This document shows, piece after piece, positions 17,257 to 32,019 of a stretch of DNA of 64,000 nt. Origin of the DNA: Nocardia transvalensis NBRC 15921 (lineage in GTDB: Bacteria; Actinomycetota; Actinomycetes; Mycobacteriales; Mycobacteriaceae); assembly GCF_000308875.1 (NCBI RefSeq), contig NZ_BAGL01000050.1, positions 1 through 64,000 on the forward strand, written 5' to 3'. The notes beneath the pieces were generated by a model that saw only the letters and a program-made list of their open reading frames with translations, did not search any database and was not told the origin of the DNA. Numbering within the stretch: the stretch's first letter is position 1; the number at the start of each line of letters is the position of its first letter. The position numbers and the translations under genes were made by a program.

Positions 17257-18267
17257 TCAGCGGGCGGCGAACATGGCGGCTGCGGGGAAGACCGTGACCC
17301 AGCCCATGAGGGCGACCATGATGACGAATTGTTTGGCGCGGGGGCGGACTACCGTCATGGCCTCCTCGAGAGGCTTGCCCCGGACGCCGAGCAGGGTGGT
17401 GCCGAGGTAGTACATGACCAGCAGCCAGACGAGGGCGTAGGGGACGAGGGTCCAGGTCCAGCCCGCCACCGCGACGGTGCCGGCGGTGACCAGGGCGGCG
17501 CCGACGGTGACGCGGGTCATGGACTCGGCGAACGACAAGGGCAGGCCCAGGGCCAGGACCGAGGTGTTGATGCCGTGCTCGGCGTCCTCGGGGACGTCCT
17601 CGGCGGTGTTGACCGAGAAGATCCCCGTGAGGGTCAGGCCCATGCCGAGCACCGCCAGCAGCGCCGGGATCTCGATCGGCCGGTCGTACAGGCGCAGCAC
17701 CACGAGGCCGGGGAAGACCATGCACGCGATATAGGTCCACGGGATCTGCCAGAACCCGCCCGACTTGAAATGCCACGGCGGCAGCGAATATTGGAGCAGC
17801 AGGAAGGTGCCCAGCGGGACGAGCGCCAACAGGTCCCAGTGCCGCGTCGCCACGGCGAGGTAGACCCCGCCGAGGAGAATGAACGCGGTGGTCAGATAGA
17901 TCTGCCACGCGACGAACCGCACCCCCAGATCGCGGGTCATGCGCGCGAACTTGGACTTGTACTCCATATCCACCCAGCGGTCGGCCAGGCAGTTGGCCAC
18001 ATGCAGCAGCTGGATGGCCGCGGCCAGGATCAGCGACGCCACCAGCATCGGGACGTTCCAGATCTCGCGGCCCGAATGCGCGCTGAACAGCACGTCCGCG
18101 ACCATGACCGAACTGGACATGGGCGCGATCTCGGGCCGGGTCAGCCACAGCGCGTAGTTGAACTTGGTGCGCAGCGGGAGCGGCCGGCGGCCCTGCTCAC
18201 CGGGACCCGCGGTGAAGATCCGGTGCAGCTGCGCGCGCAGCGCGGTGTCGCCCTGCGTGGTGACCAT
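17257..18267 (-). CDS. UbiA-family membrane prenyltransferase, last gene of the PKS operon
   Basis: A 336-aa protein with about eight or nine membrane helices. It carries both UbiA diphosphate/Mg-binding motifs: NCLADRWVD (NxxxDxxxD) near residue 92 and NTAEDVPED (again NxxxDxxxD) near 223. UbiA enzymes transfer a polyprenyl group to an acceptor within the membrane. No aromatic-acceptor biosynthesis gene is nearby, so the acceptor may be the polyketide-derived product of the operon; this is inference. ATG 18267 follows AGGA and lies 9 bp after the SDR stop codon, indicating co-transcription. Confidence 0.85.
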   Translation of the reverse strand: MVTTQGDTALRAQLHRIFTAGPGEQGRRPLPLRTKFNYALWLTRPEIAPMSSSVMVADVLFSAHSGREIWNVPMLVASLILAAAIQLLHVANCLADRWVDMEYKSKFARMTRDLGVRFVAWQIYLTTAFILLGGVYLAVATRHWDLLALVPLGTFLLLQYSLPPWHFKSGGFWQIPWTYIACMVFPGLVVLRLYDRPIEIPALLAVLGMGLTLTGIFSVNTAEDVPEDAEHGINTSVLALGLPLSFAESMTRVTVGAALVTAGTVAVAGWTWTLVPYALVWLLVMYYLGTTLLGVRGKPLEEAMTVVRPRAKQFVIMVALMGWVTVFPAAAMFAAR

Positions 18268-18276
18268 GGGCAAATC

Positions 18277-19104
18277 CTATCCGTCGCTTCGTGATTCGGG
18301 CGCTGCGGCGGCGCCGCGCCGGGCGCGGGAAATGCTGTACCGCAGGAACGGCCGCATGAAATCCTCGGGCAGATTGGCCCACCGCATGAGGAACGTGGTC
18401 AGCGGATCCATCGTGATGTGGCGGCGGCCCCGCTCGAGCCCGCGCACCGCGGCCACGCCCACCTTCTCCGCCGGTATCGGCGTGATCGATCCGGTGATGG
18501 CCTTCGTCTCCGCCGGTTTGCGCAGATTCTCCCGCACCAGCCCGGGGGTGTCGGTATCGGCGGGGTACAGCACCGACACCCGCACCCCGGCCGGTTCGGT
18601 CTCGTAGCGCAGGCACAGCGCCAGCTGCCGGATACTCGCCTTGGTCGGCGCGTACGCCGAGTACCCCGGAATGCCCATGAACGCCGAGGTCGAACTCAGC
18701 AACAGCACCTGCCCCGCACCGCGTTTCATCATGCCCGGCAGCACGCAGCGCACGGCATTGACCGCGCCGAGATAGTTGGCGTCGCTCTGGATCTCGAACT
18801 CGTCGTCGAGATCGGCGAACAACCCCGGCAGCGTGAGACCCGCACAGCAGGCGAGCACCGCGCACTCGCCGTTGCGGGCCTCCAGCCGCTCGATCGCGGC
18901 GGCCAGCGCCCCCCGATCGGTGACATCCGCGGCCTCGTGGTCGCCGCCGATCCGATCCGCGGTGTCCCGCAACGGTTCCGGACGCCGCGCGATGATCGAC
19001 ACCCGCGCGCCGCGCGCGGCGAACGCGGCGGCCACGGCGGCCCCGATCCCCTCGGAGCCGCCGGTGACGACGACATGCCGACCGTCCCAATGCTTCCCGC
19101 TCAT
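18277..19104 (-). CDS. Short-chain dehydrogenase resembling 3-ketodihydrosphingosine reductase
   Basis: A 275-aa NADP(H)-type SDR. The cofactor loop is TGGSEGIG (14-21), the Ser/Tyr/Lys active site is LLLSSTSAF and YAPTK, and the segment after it, DTDTPGLVRENLRKPAETK, strongly recalls the substrate loop of 3-ketosphinganine reductases (DTDTPG...EN...KP.ET). The C-terminal HITMDPLTTFLMRWANLPE also fits that group, which usually adds a membrane-associating tail. Paired with the oxoamine synthase of the same operon, the expected reaction is reduction of an alpha-amino ketone to an amino alcohol. Confidence 0.85.
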   Translation of the reverse strand: MSGKHWDGRHVVVTGGSEGIGAAVAAAFAARGARVSIIARRPEPLRDTADRIGGDHEAADVTDRGALAAAIERLEARNGECAVLACCAGLTLPGLFADLDDEFEIQSDANYLGAVNAVRCVLPGMMKRGAGQVLLLSSTSAFMGIPGYSAYAPTKASIRQLALCLRYETEPAGVRVSVLYPADTDTPGLVRENLRKPAETKAITGSITPIPAEKVGVAAVRGLERGRRHITMDPLTTFLMRWANLPEDFMRPFLRYSISRARRGAAAAPESRSDG

Positions 19105-19174
19105 GCTGTACCTCTCTCGGCAGGAGCGGGGGCCTGCGTGGTGATGCTGCGCTGCCGCCTCCGGCCCTGACCGC

Positions 19175-20134
19175 TCATGCCGGTACGGCCAGCGCGCCGA
19201 GATGATCGCGCCACGCCTGGTAGCCCGCCGCGGTGCCGTCCTGCGGGATGTCGTCGAAGGCCTTGTCGATCAGCGCGGCGGCCTCGTCGATCGTGCGCCC
19301 GGTGTAGATGCGCACCGCGTCGTGCGTATGCGGGATGGCGCTGTCGGCCTGCTGCCGGATCTTGGCCACCATGGCCGATCCGGCCGCCAGCGGCTCCCGG
19401 AACTGCGGCACACGGGCCAGGATCGCCTCCAGATCCGCCGCCTCGACCCCGCCCGCGAACGTCGTCGCGATGCCGATGCCGCTCCACAGATCCGCGTGCC
19501 GCTCGGGCGCGAACTCCTCGATCAGTTTCGCCACCCCCTCCGGCGAACCGCCGCTGACGAACCACAGCGCCCGCCCGATGCCCTGGTCCGCGGCGCGGCG
19601 CAGCGGTTCCTTGGCGCCCATCCAGCCGGGATACCGGTTGTCGACGTAGTGCCGCCCGATGTACTTCTCGGTGCGGAAGAACGCGTTGTAGAAGCCGTAC
19701 CCGTCGATCGCCAGCCAGCGGTAGGTGGGGTGTTTCGGGAGCACCTTGCGCCAGAACGGCCGCGGGATCCGGCCCAGCGCCAGCCCTACCCCGACATACA
19801 TGGTGAGGTCGTGCTTGGCGGCGGGCCCCGCGATCAGGTCGTGCGCGCGGCGACCGAACGGCGTGATCGAGTCGACCGCCGCCAGGCCCGTCGCCGCGCC
19901 CTCGAACGCGAAGCCCCGGTACTGCTCGGGCAGCCCCTCGATGTGCGCGATCAGCTCGTCGTTGTTCTTGCTGCGGACGGCGAAGTCGATACTCGTCGCC
20001 AGATGCGTGGCGACGCGCTCCAATTCGGCCTTCGTCGCCGGGCTCGGCGGCTGGAATCCGGGCCTGCCCAGCGGGGGCACGTCGGCGCCGGTGCCCAGCA
20101 GCACCGACCGTATCGGTCCGATCATCGATGGCAT
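19175..20134 (-). CDS. DUF1702 protein, enediyne-E3/UnbL-like
   Basis: A 319-aa protein that I recognise as DUF1702, the family of the enediyne accessory protein E3 (UnbL). Supporting segments are FAFEGAATGLAAVDSITPFG, GVGLALGRIPRPFW and GYGFYNAFFRTEKY. Mechanism is not established to my knowledge; the family is conserved next to UnbU and UnbV in enediyne clusters, exactly as here. ATG 20134 has GAGGA upstream. It is 40 bp downstream of the UnbU-like gene and 70 bp upstream of the SDR. No signal peptide or clear membrane helix is evident. Confidence 0.78.
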   Translation of the reverse strand: MPSMIGPIRSVLLGTGADVPPLGRPGFQPPSPATKAELERVATHLATSIDFAVRSKNNDELIAHIEGLPEQYRGFAFEGAATGLAAVDSITPFGRRAHDLIAGPAAKHDLTMYVGVGLALGRIPRPFWRKVLPKHPTYRWLAIDGYGFYNAFFRTEKYIGRHYVDNRYPGWMGAKEPLRRAADQGIGRALWFVSGGSPEGVAKLIEEFAPERHADLWSGIGIATTFAGGVEAADLEAILARVPQFREPLAAGSAMVAKIRQQADSAIPHTHDAVRIYTGRTIDEAAALIDKAFDDIPQDGTAAGYQAWRDHLGALAVPA

Positions 20135-20171
20135 GGGATCCTCGATTCTGTTGCGGCGGAACGAGATCGGG

Positions 20172-21320
20172 TCAGGACGTCGCCGCCGCGGGCTCGCGCG
20201 GGGCGGGTTCGGCGGCGGGCGTCGCCGCAGCCGCGGCGGGCTTGCGGGTGGCGAGCCATTCGCGGATATTGCGCGACCACCAGAAGAGGCCGCGGCTGGC
20301 GCACACGATCACCAGCGCGAAGAACAGCCCGAACGACACGTTCAGCGCCATCAGCACGCCGTACATGAGACCCACCGACGCGCCGAAGATGATCTGATCG
20401 CGCTTGGCGAACGGCGAGGTCGCCGGGTCGGTGATCATGTAGTTGGTGTAGAGCACGAACGCGATACCCGTGATCGGCAGCAGCGCCGCGATGATCGAGA
20501 TGTCCGGGTCCAGCGCCCCGCGCACCACGGCCTGCAGCACGAACGCGCCCAGCCACGCCGCGATGAGCGGCGTCTTCTTGGTGAGCTTGGCGTTCAGCAT
20601 GGTGCCCGCCCCCAGCAGACCCATCACCAGCAGCGCGTCCGCCGCGCCCTGCACGTTCTCCACGAAGTGGTACGGGCCCACCACGGCGATTCCCGGGAAC
20701 ACCAGCAGCGCCACCACGATCCCGAAATTCGACGGGTTCATGAAGTGCCGCACCTTGCCGTTGATCTTCGCCCGCAGCACCCACTTGGTGCCGACGGCGA
20801 CGGTGATGCCGAACATGATCGGCAGCCACTGGTCGGCGGCGTACATCAGGAAGTTGAACGCGACGCCGGTGATGTGCGCGGGCATCAGGAAGACGAACAG
20901 GCCGCGGAAACCGTTGCCGCGGTAGCCCGCCGGCCGCTGGTAGGCCCATGCGGCGAGGGTCTCCAGCAGCATCTCGACCACGTACGCGGTGAGCGCCGCC
21001 AGGATCGGCCACAGCCAGGGCTGCTCGAAGCCGAGCCACAGGAAGCCGACGACGTTGAAGAACGTCAGCGAGGCCGCGAAGTTGCGCAGCGCCAGATAGC
21101 GCGGATCGCGCCCTTCCTTGTTGACGCCCAGCCACTTCCGCCGCCACGCCTGGAAACCGGTCGGCGGGTCGGCGGGCGGTTCGGACGCCGACCCGTTCGC
21201 GGCGGGATCGGCGGCGAGGGCGGTCTGACCGTTGGATTCGGCCTTGCCGTTGGCGTCGGCGTGACCGTTCGATTCGGGATGGCCGTTGGATTCCGGATGG
21301 CCGTTGCCTTGGACACTCAC
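20172..21320 (-). CDS. UnbU-like (enediyne E5-like) integral membrane protein, RnfD/NqrB-related
   Basis: A 382-aa membrane protein with a low-complexity Asn/Gly/His-rich N-terminus (about 1-55, imperfect SNGHPE-type repeats) and about nine or ten helices. It resembles UnbU of enediyne clusters, which is distantly related to the NqrB/RnfD flavin-bearing subunits; GKVRHFMNPSNFGIVVALLV and NYMITDPATSPFAKRDQIIFG are RnfD/UnbU-like. A membrane redox role with UnbV is plausible. The start overlaps the unbV-like stop by 4 bp (ATGA), so the two are translationally coupled. Confidence 0.8.
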   Translation of the reverse strand: MSVQGNGHPESNGHPESNGHADANGKAESNGQTALAADPAANGSASEPPADPPTGFQAWRRKWLGVNKEGRDPRYLALRNFAASLTFFNVVGFLWLGFEQPWLWPILAALTAYVVEMLLETLAAWAYQRPAGYRGNGFRGLFVFLMPAHITGVAFNFLMYAADQWLPIMFGITVAVGTKWVLRAKINGKVRHFMNPSNFGIVVALLVFPGIAVVGPYHFVENVQGAADALLVMGLLGAGTMLNAKLTKKTPLIAAWLGAFVLQAVVRGALDPDISIIAALLPITGIAFVLYTNYMITDPATSPFAKRDQIIFGASVGLMYGVLMALNVSFGLFFALVIVCASRGLFWWSRNIREWLATRKPAAAAATPAAEPAPREPAAATS

Positions 21321-23320
21321 TGGTGCACCTCCCGGGCATCGGTGTCGAGGACGAGGGTGTGGCTGCCCGGCCGCAGTTGCAGCTGCTGGGTGTGCGTGGC
21401 GCCGCGGTTGTCGCGCCAGCTCAGCTGCACCGGGAGCGGTGTGGCGGGATCGACGTCGCCGAGCCCGAGATGGATGTCGGTGGCACGCTTGCCGGCATGC
21501 CCGCTGCCGCCGTCGAGCTGCGCGATGTGCGGGGTGCCGTCGGGCGTGGTCACGCTGACCTGAGCGCCCACCGCGGGGGAGCCGAGGACCGGCTTACCCG
21601 CGAGCGTGGTGTCCCCGGCCGCCGCGTTCGTCGGCGGGGTGAACAGTTGCAGGCCGAGATAGCCGCCGGTATTCGGCGAATCGTTGTGGTAGTAGACCGG
21701 CGTGTCCCACTGGCGGGCCACCGCGAAACTGAGCTTACCGGTGCCGCTGGGATCGCCGACCGCGATGCCGCGGGTGGGGACGGCCGCGAAGACGTCCAGC
21801 GCGGGGGAGATGTTGGCGTACTTGCCGTCCCCGTTCTGGGCGAAGAACGCCATCCGGTTGTTCCCGGCCAGATCGCCGTGCTGGGTGAAATTCGGCCAGG
21901 CCCACGGATACCGGCTCAGCAGGTCGTTCATCGTGGCCAGCTCCTGCACCTGCGGCCAGCGGGTGGTGTCACCCTTGAACATGCCGTTGGACTGCACGAT
22001 CTGCGGATGCCCGCTGTTGTCGAAGTCCGCGATCTTGGTGTCCCAGCACCAGCCGCTCCACGCCAGGCCCTTCTCCACGGCCCGGTTGTCGAACGGTGCT
22101 ACGCCCGCGTTCAGCTGCGCCGCCGCGTCCTCGGTGTTCTTCGCGGTGTTGTAGAAGGCCAGGTTGCCCTCGACGATGCCCCACCGCTGCGCGATATTGC
22201 TGACGAACATGTCCGGCAGGCCGTTACCGCTGAGATCGCCGAAGTCCACGCCCATGCCCTTGAACGAATCATGCCCCAGGACGAAGGATTTCGGATCGGT
22301 CGGCCCGCGCTGCCCCTCGGCCAGCCCGAACTTGACATGTCCCGGCGTGGACTTGTTCACGAACAGCCGGTCCGGGCCCATATCGTTGGCGACATACAGT
22401 TCCGGCAGCTGGTCGCCGGTCAGATCCTGCGGCGCGGAGGCGATGGTCCAGCCGTTCTTCGCCGCCTCGGGGAAGGCGTCGAACACCTCGCGGAAGTCCG
22501 CGGTCGGCTCGGCCCCGCCCGTACTGTGCTGGAGCGAGAGTAGATGCGCGCCACCGGCATTGGTGGCCTTGGAGAACGACTCGTTCAGCGTCAGGCTGTG
22601 CTCGCCGTCCTTGCCGATGAAGTCGGTGTCGGGGAAATAGTTGCCGACGAAGACGTCGAGATTGCCGTCGCCGTCGAAGTCGGCCACCGAGGACGCCAGG
22701 GTGAACCAGCGCGCGCCCTGATAGCTGCCGTCCGGTGTTGCGGGCGGCTGCACCGTCTCCACCGGCTTGAACGCCGCGTTGTCGAGCTTCTTCGCGCCGG
22801 CGCGGGGCAGGAACACGATCGGCGTGCGGCCACCGTAGTAGACCATCAGGCCGATCCGCCCGGAATGGTCGAAATCGCCGGGGATGCAGCCGGTGGGCGC
22901 CATCTTGTCGTCGGTCGGCAGCGGCGCCGGATCCAGGACGAACGGCGCGTAGCGGCTGGTGTCGCTGTCCGGGGCGGGCGTGACGATCACCGAATCCGAC
23001 CGCGAATCGACCAGGCACAGATCGTCGGACTTGCCGTTGCCGTCGATATCGTTGATCGCCACCGCCGAGTTCACCGACGACATCCAGGCGACCACATGCT
23101 CGTACCGGGGTTCGATGGCGCGGATCTTGCGCTCGGGCAGCCCGGGCGGCAGCGCGATCGGCATCTCGGTGAATTTGAACCGGCTCGCCAGCGGCCCGTT
23201 CGCGTCCTTCTCCACCGGCGCCACCATCGTGGAGTGGGCGGGGACGAACAGGGCGACCATCATGCCCAGCGATGCCAACGGCACCAGCGCTTTTCGCAGG
23301 AGATTGGGTGGCTGCTTCAC
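21317..23320 (-). CDS. UnbV-like (enediyne E4-like) FG-GAP/ASPIC-UnbV beta-propeller protein
   Basis: A 667-aa protein anchored or exported by an N-terminal hydrophobic helix (LVPLASLGMMVALFVPA). The body contains repeated FG-GAP/VCBS calcium-binding loops (NDIDGNGKSDDLC, GDFDHSGRIGL, ADFDGDGNLDVF, GDLSGNGLPDMF, ADFDNSGHPQI) that form a beta propeller, and it ends in an ASPIC/UnbV domain (GAQVSVTTPDG, LHLGLG-type IHLGLGDVD, LSWRDNRG). This is the layout of enediyne E4/UnbV. It overlaps both neighbours by 4 bp (oxoamine synthase upstream, UnbU-like downstream). The catalytic role is unclear; an extracytoplasmic location is inferred from the N-terminal helix. Confidence 0.85.
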   Translation of the reverse strand: MKQPPNLLRKALVPLASLGMMVALFVPAHSTMVAPVEKDANGPLASRFKFTEMPIALPPGLPERKIRAIEPRYEHVVAWMSSVNSAVAINDIDGNGKSDDLCLVDSRSDSVIVTPAPDSDTSRYAPFVLDPAPLPTDDKMAPTGCIPGDFDHSGRIGLMVYYGGRTPIVFLPRAGAKKLDNAAFKPVETVQPPATPDGSYQGARWFTLASSVADFDGDGNLDVFVGNYFPDTDFIGKDGEHSLTLNESFSKATNAGGAHLLSLQHSTGGAEPTADFREVFDAFPEAAKNGWTIASAPQDLTGDQLPELYVANDMGPDRLFVNKSTPGHVKFGLAEGQRGPTDPKSFVLGHDSFKGMGVDFGDLSGNGLPDMFVSNIAQRWGIVEGNLAFYNTAKNTEDAAAQLNAGVAPFDNRAVEKGLAWSGWCWDTKIADFDNSGHPQIVQSNGMFKGDTTRWPQVQELATMNDLLSRYPWAWPNFTQHGDLAGNNRMAFFAQNGDGKYANISPALDVFAAVPTRGIAVGDPSGTGKLSFAVARQWDTPVYYHNDSPNTGGYLGLQLFTPPTNAAAGDTTLAGKPVLGSPAVGAQVSVTTPDGTPHIAQLDGGSGHAGKRATDIHLGLGDVDPATPLPVQLSWRDNRGATHTQQLQLRPGSHTLVLDTDAREVHQ

Positions 23321-24681
23321 GACTGTCGCCCCTCTTCGGTGGTGTATCCGTCGAGCACCTGTCGCACGGTGTCCAACGCGTGGTCGAGCTGTTGTTCGGT
23401 GTGGCGGCAGTTGACGAAGAACCGCAGCCGCGCCTCCCCGGCGGGCACCACCGGGTGGCCGATGGCATTGGCCATCACATCGCGTTCCAGCAGATCCATC
23501 GACGCGCGGACCGCGGGCTCGTCGGCGCCGGTGATGATCGGGGTGATGGGCGTGCCCTGCCCGTGGCCGGTGTCGAAGCCCAGCTCACCGGCCCGCCGGA
23601 AGAAGTATTCGGAGTTGTGCCGCAGCGCCGCGACACGGTCGGGTTCGTCGTGCAGCACCGCGAGCCCCTCCAGCGCCGCGGCGGCGGCCGAGGGGGCGGG
23701 CGAGGCGGTGTACATGCTCAGGCCCGAGGCCGAGTATTTGAAGCCGTCGACCAGCTCCCGGTTGGCGGCCAGATAGCCGCCGACGCTGCCCAGCGCCTTG
23801 GACAGGGTGCCCATCCAGACGTCCACCGCGTCGCCGGGCAGGTCGAAATGTTCCCGCACGCCCAGGCCGCGCTCGCCGAGGACGCCGAACGAATGCGCCT
23901 CGTCGATCATGATCGAGCAGTCGTATTTGCGTGCCACCTCGATGATCTCGGGCAGCCGCACGATATCGCCGTCCATGCTGTAGACGCCCTCGATGAGCAC
24001 CATCGCCCGCTCGAAGCTGCGCCGCGACATCGACAGGATCGCCTCGAGCGATTCGGGATCGTTGTGCCGGAACGTGACTCGCTTGCATCCGGCCCATTCG
24101 GTGCCCTGGATGATGCTGTTGTGGATCAGCGCGTCGCACACCGCGAGATCGCGCTTGCCGAGCAGGAAGCCGACGGCGGCGGCGTTGGTGAGGAATCCGC
24201 TCGAGGTGACGATCGCGGCGTCGGTGTCGTAGGTTCGCGCGATCTCCGCCTCCAGCTCCCCGTACAGCGGCAGTTCACCGGCGACCAGCCGCACCGCGGC
24301 CGCGGAGGTGCCGTAGCGGCCGATGGCCTCCGCGGCGGCGGCGTGCACCCGCGGTTCCGCCGCCAGGTCCAGATAGCCGAAACTGCTGAAGTTCAGCATG
24401 TCCCGGCCCGCGAACCGGGTCACCGCGCCGCTCACGCCCTCGTGCGGCAGGTAGTACGGATTGATCACCCCGGCCCCGCGCGCCCAGGTGTCGAACCGCG
24501 CCCACTTCTCGGTGGCCTCGACGACACCGGGGTGGTCGCGGAAATCGGTCCGCAGTGTGGGTCTCGCGGCCGCCGGGGATTCGGCGGTCGCGGCGAGCGT
24601 GGTGGCGGCGGGTGAGCCGTTGCCCTCCGGATCGTGTTTGGACATCAGGGAGCGCGCCAGTGCGCGCGCATCGGTCGTCAT
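23317..24681 (-). CDS. Alpha-oxoamine synthase (serine palmitoyltransferase / AONS-like, PLP-dependent)
   Basis: A 454-aa fold-type I PLP enzyme. An about 45-residue N-terminal extension precedes the core. Active-site landmarks are DEAHSFGVLG and GTLSKALGSVGGY, with Lys295 forming the PLP aldimine; HNSIIQG and HND follow the family pattern. Members condense an amino acid with an acyl thioester and lose CO2, giving an alpha-amino ketone. It starts 10 bp after the PKS, which has an ACP but no thioesterase, so it is the probable chain-release enzyme, as the oxoamine synthase is in fumonisin biosynthesis. Amino-acid specificity is not readable here. Confidence 0.88.
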   Translation of the reverse strand: MTTDARALARSLMSKHDPEGNGSPAATTLAATAESPAAARPTLRTDFRDHPGVVEATEKWARFDTWARGAGVINPYYLPHEGVSGAVTRFAGRDMLNFSSFGYLDLAAEPRVHAAAAEAIGRYGTSAAAVRLVAGELPLYGELEAEIARTYDTDAAIVTSSGFLTNAAAVGFLLGKRDLAVCDALIHNSIIQGTEWAGCKRVTFRHNDPESLEAILSMSRRSFERAMVLIEGVYSMDGDIVRLPEIIEVARKYDCSIMIDEAHSFGVLGERGLGVREHFDLPGDAVDVWMGTLSKALGSVGGYLAANRELVDGFKYSASGLSMYTASPAPSAAAAALEGLAVLHDEPDRVAALRHNSEYFFRRAGELGFDTGHGQGTPITPIITGADEPAVRASMDLLERDVMANAIGHPVVPAGEARLRFFVNCRHTEQQLDHALDTVRQVLDGYTTEEGRQS

Positions 24682-24691
24682 GGGCGATTCC

Positions 24692-31108
<6,417 letters not shown>

Positions 31109-31274
31109 TGCGCGGTCCTCCGAAAATGTGCACCGAGCGGCGCGCGGCGATACGAACTGAGTGGCAAAGGATTGTCTCCGGACAATAGGTCAGCATAGAT
31201 TCGAAGATCAAAGGACGGGGCCGGAATTCGCAAAAGTCCTTGTCGAGCAGTGCAAGTGGACCTGACGAGTCCGA

Positions 31275-31428
31275 ATTACGCTGTTATTCGGACGGGCCTG
31301 TGACATTGTTATCCGCAGGTGACACTGTTATATGTTTCCCCCGCCTGGGAATGATTCGCGAATCCTATTCGCCGATAACATCGTCAGGACGATCAATCAC
31401 ATTGTTATCGACCCGGTGACGCCGTTAT
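31275..31428. promoter_or_regulatory. Six-copy 13-bp operator array in the PKS/SnoaL divergent promoter (gap 31109-31445)
   Basis: The 337-bp gap contains copies of a GTGAC(A/G)(C/T)TGTTAT-like element at 31275-31287, 31300-31312, 31319-31331, 31396-31408 and 31416-31428 on the + strand and 31375-31387 on the - strand. The core GTTAT is invariant. Adjacent copies are 19-25 bp apart, about two helical turns, and the reverse copy forms an inverted pair with the fourth. The region is also AT-richer than its surroundings. It is probably a multi-site binding region for one regulator controlling both directions. I do not recognise the factor; the TetR at 32020 is the nearest candidate. Confidence 0.7.
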
Positions 31429-31445
31429 AGAGGTACGTTCTCGCC

Positions 31446-31991
31446 ATGAACTCGGGTGAATTCGCGCTCGATCCCGCCGCCGAGCCCATCGCGGGCCCGG
31501 AGTGGCTGCGCACGTTCGTCGACCGCTACATCGCGGGCTGGAACGCCGCCGACCCCGACGCCGTCGCCGCCTGCGTCACCACCGACACCCGCTGGATCGA
31601 CCCGTCGGAGGAGGCGCTCATGGTCGGTCGCGCGGCGGTCGCGCGGTTCGTGCGCGATACCGTCCGCTCCTTCCCCGACGTCTCCTACGACCTGGTGTTC
31701 GAGCCGACGATCACCGCCGACGCGCGCGCCGCGATCGTGCCGTGGCGGATGACCGGCACCCACCTCGGCCCCATCGATCCGCCCGGATTCGCCGGCACCG
31801 GAAAGAAATTCGATCTCTTCGTCGTCGACATCTGGCAGTTCCGCGGCGGGCTCATCTGGCGCAGCAAGGCCACCTGGGACCTCAACGAACTGCTACTGCA
31901 AATAGGACTGCTGCCCAAGCGCAACGGCTTCGCCGAGCGCTCCATGGCCTGGGCGCAGCGGACCGGTGCCCGGCTACGGCCCCGCCGCTGA
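31446..31991 (+). CDS. SnoaL-like / NTF2-fold protein, divergent from the PKS operon
   Basis: A 181-aa protein of the NTF2-like SnoaL superfamily (polyketide cyclases, small hydroxylases and ester-binding proteins). The pattern is typical: an N-terminal helix FVDRYIAGWNAADPDAVAAC, then DTRWIDPSEEALMVGRAAVARFVRD and beta strands with FDLFVVDIWQFRGGLI. An extra C-terminal helical tail (LLQIGLLPKRNGFAERSMAW) is present. It starts 17 bp after the last copy of the operator array, so it is probably co-regulated with the PKS operon and may act on its product; that role is inference. Confidence 0.8.
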   Translation: MNSGEFALDPAAEPIAGPEWLRTFVDRYIAGWNAADPDAVAACVTTDTRWIDPSEEALMVGRAAVARFVRDTVRSFPDVSYDLVFEPTITADARAAIVPWRMTGTHLGPIDPPGFAGTGKKFDLFVVDIWQFRGGLIWRSKATWDLNELLLQIGLLPKRNGFAERSMAWAQRTGARLRPRR

Positions 31992-32019
31992 CCCGCGGCC
32001 CGGACGCGGCGCGCGCCTG

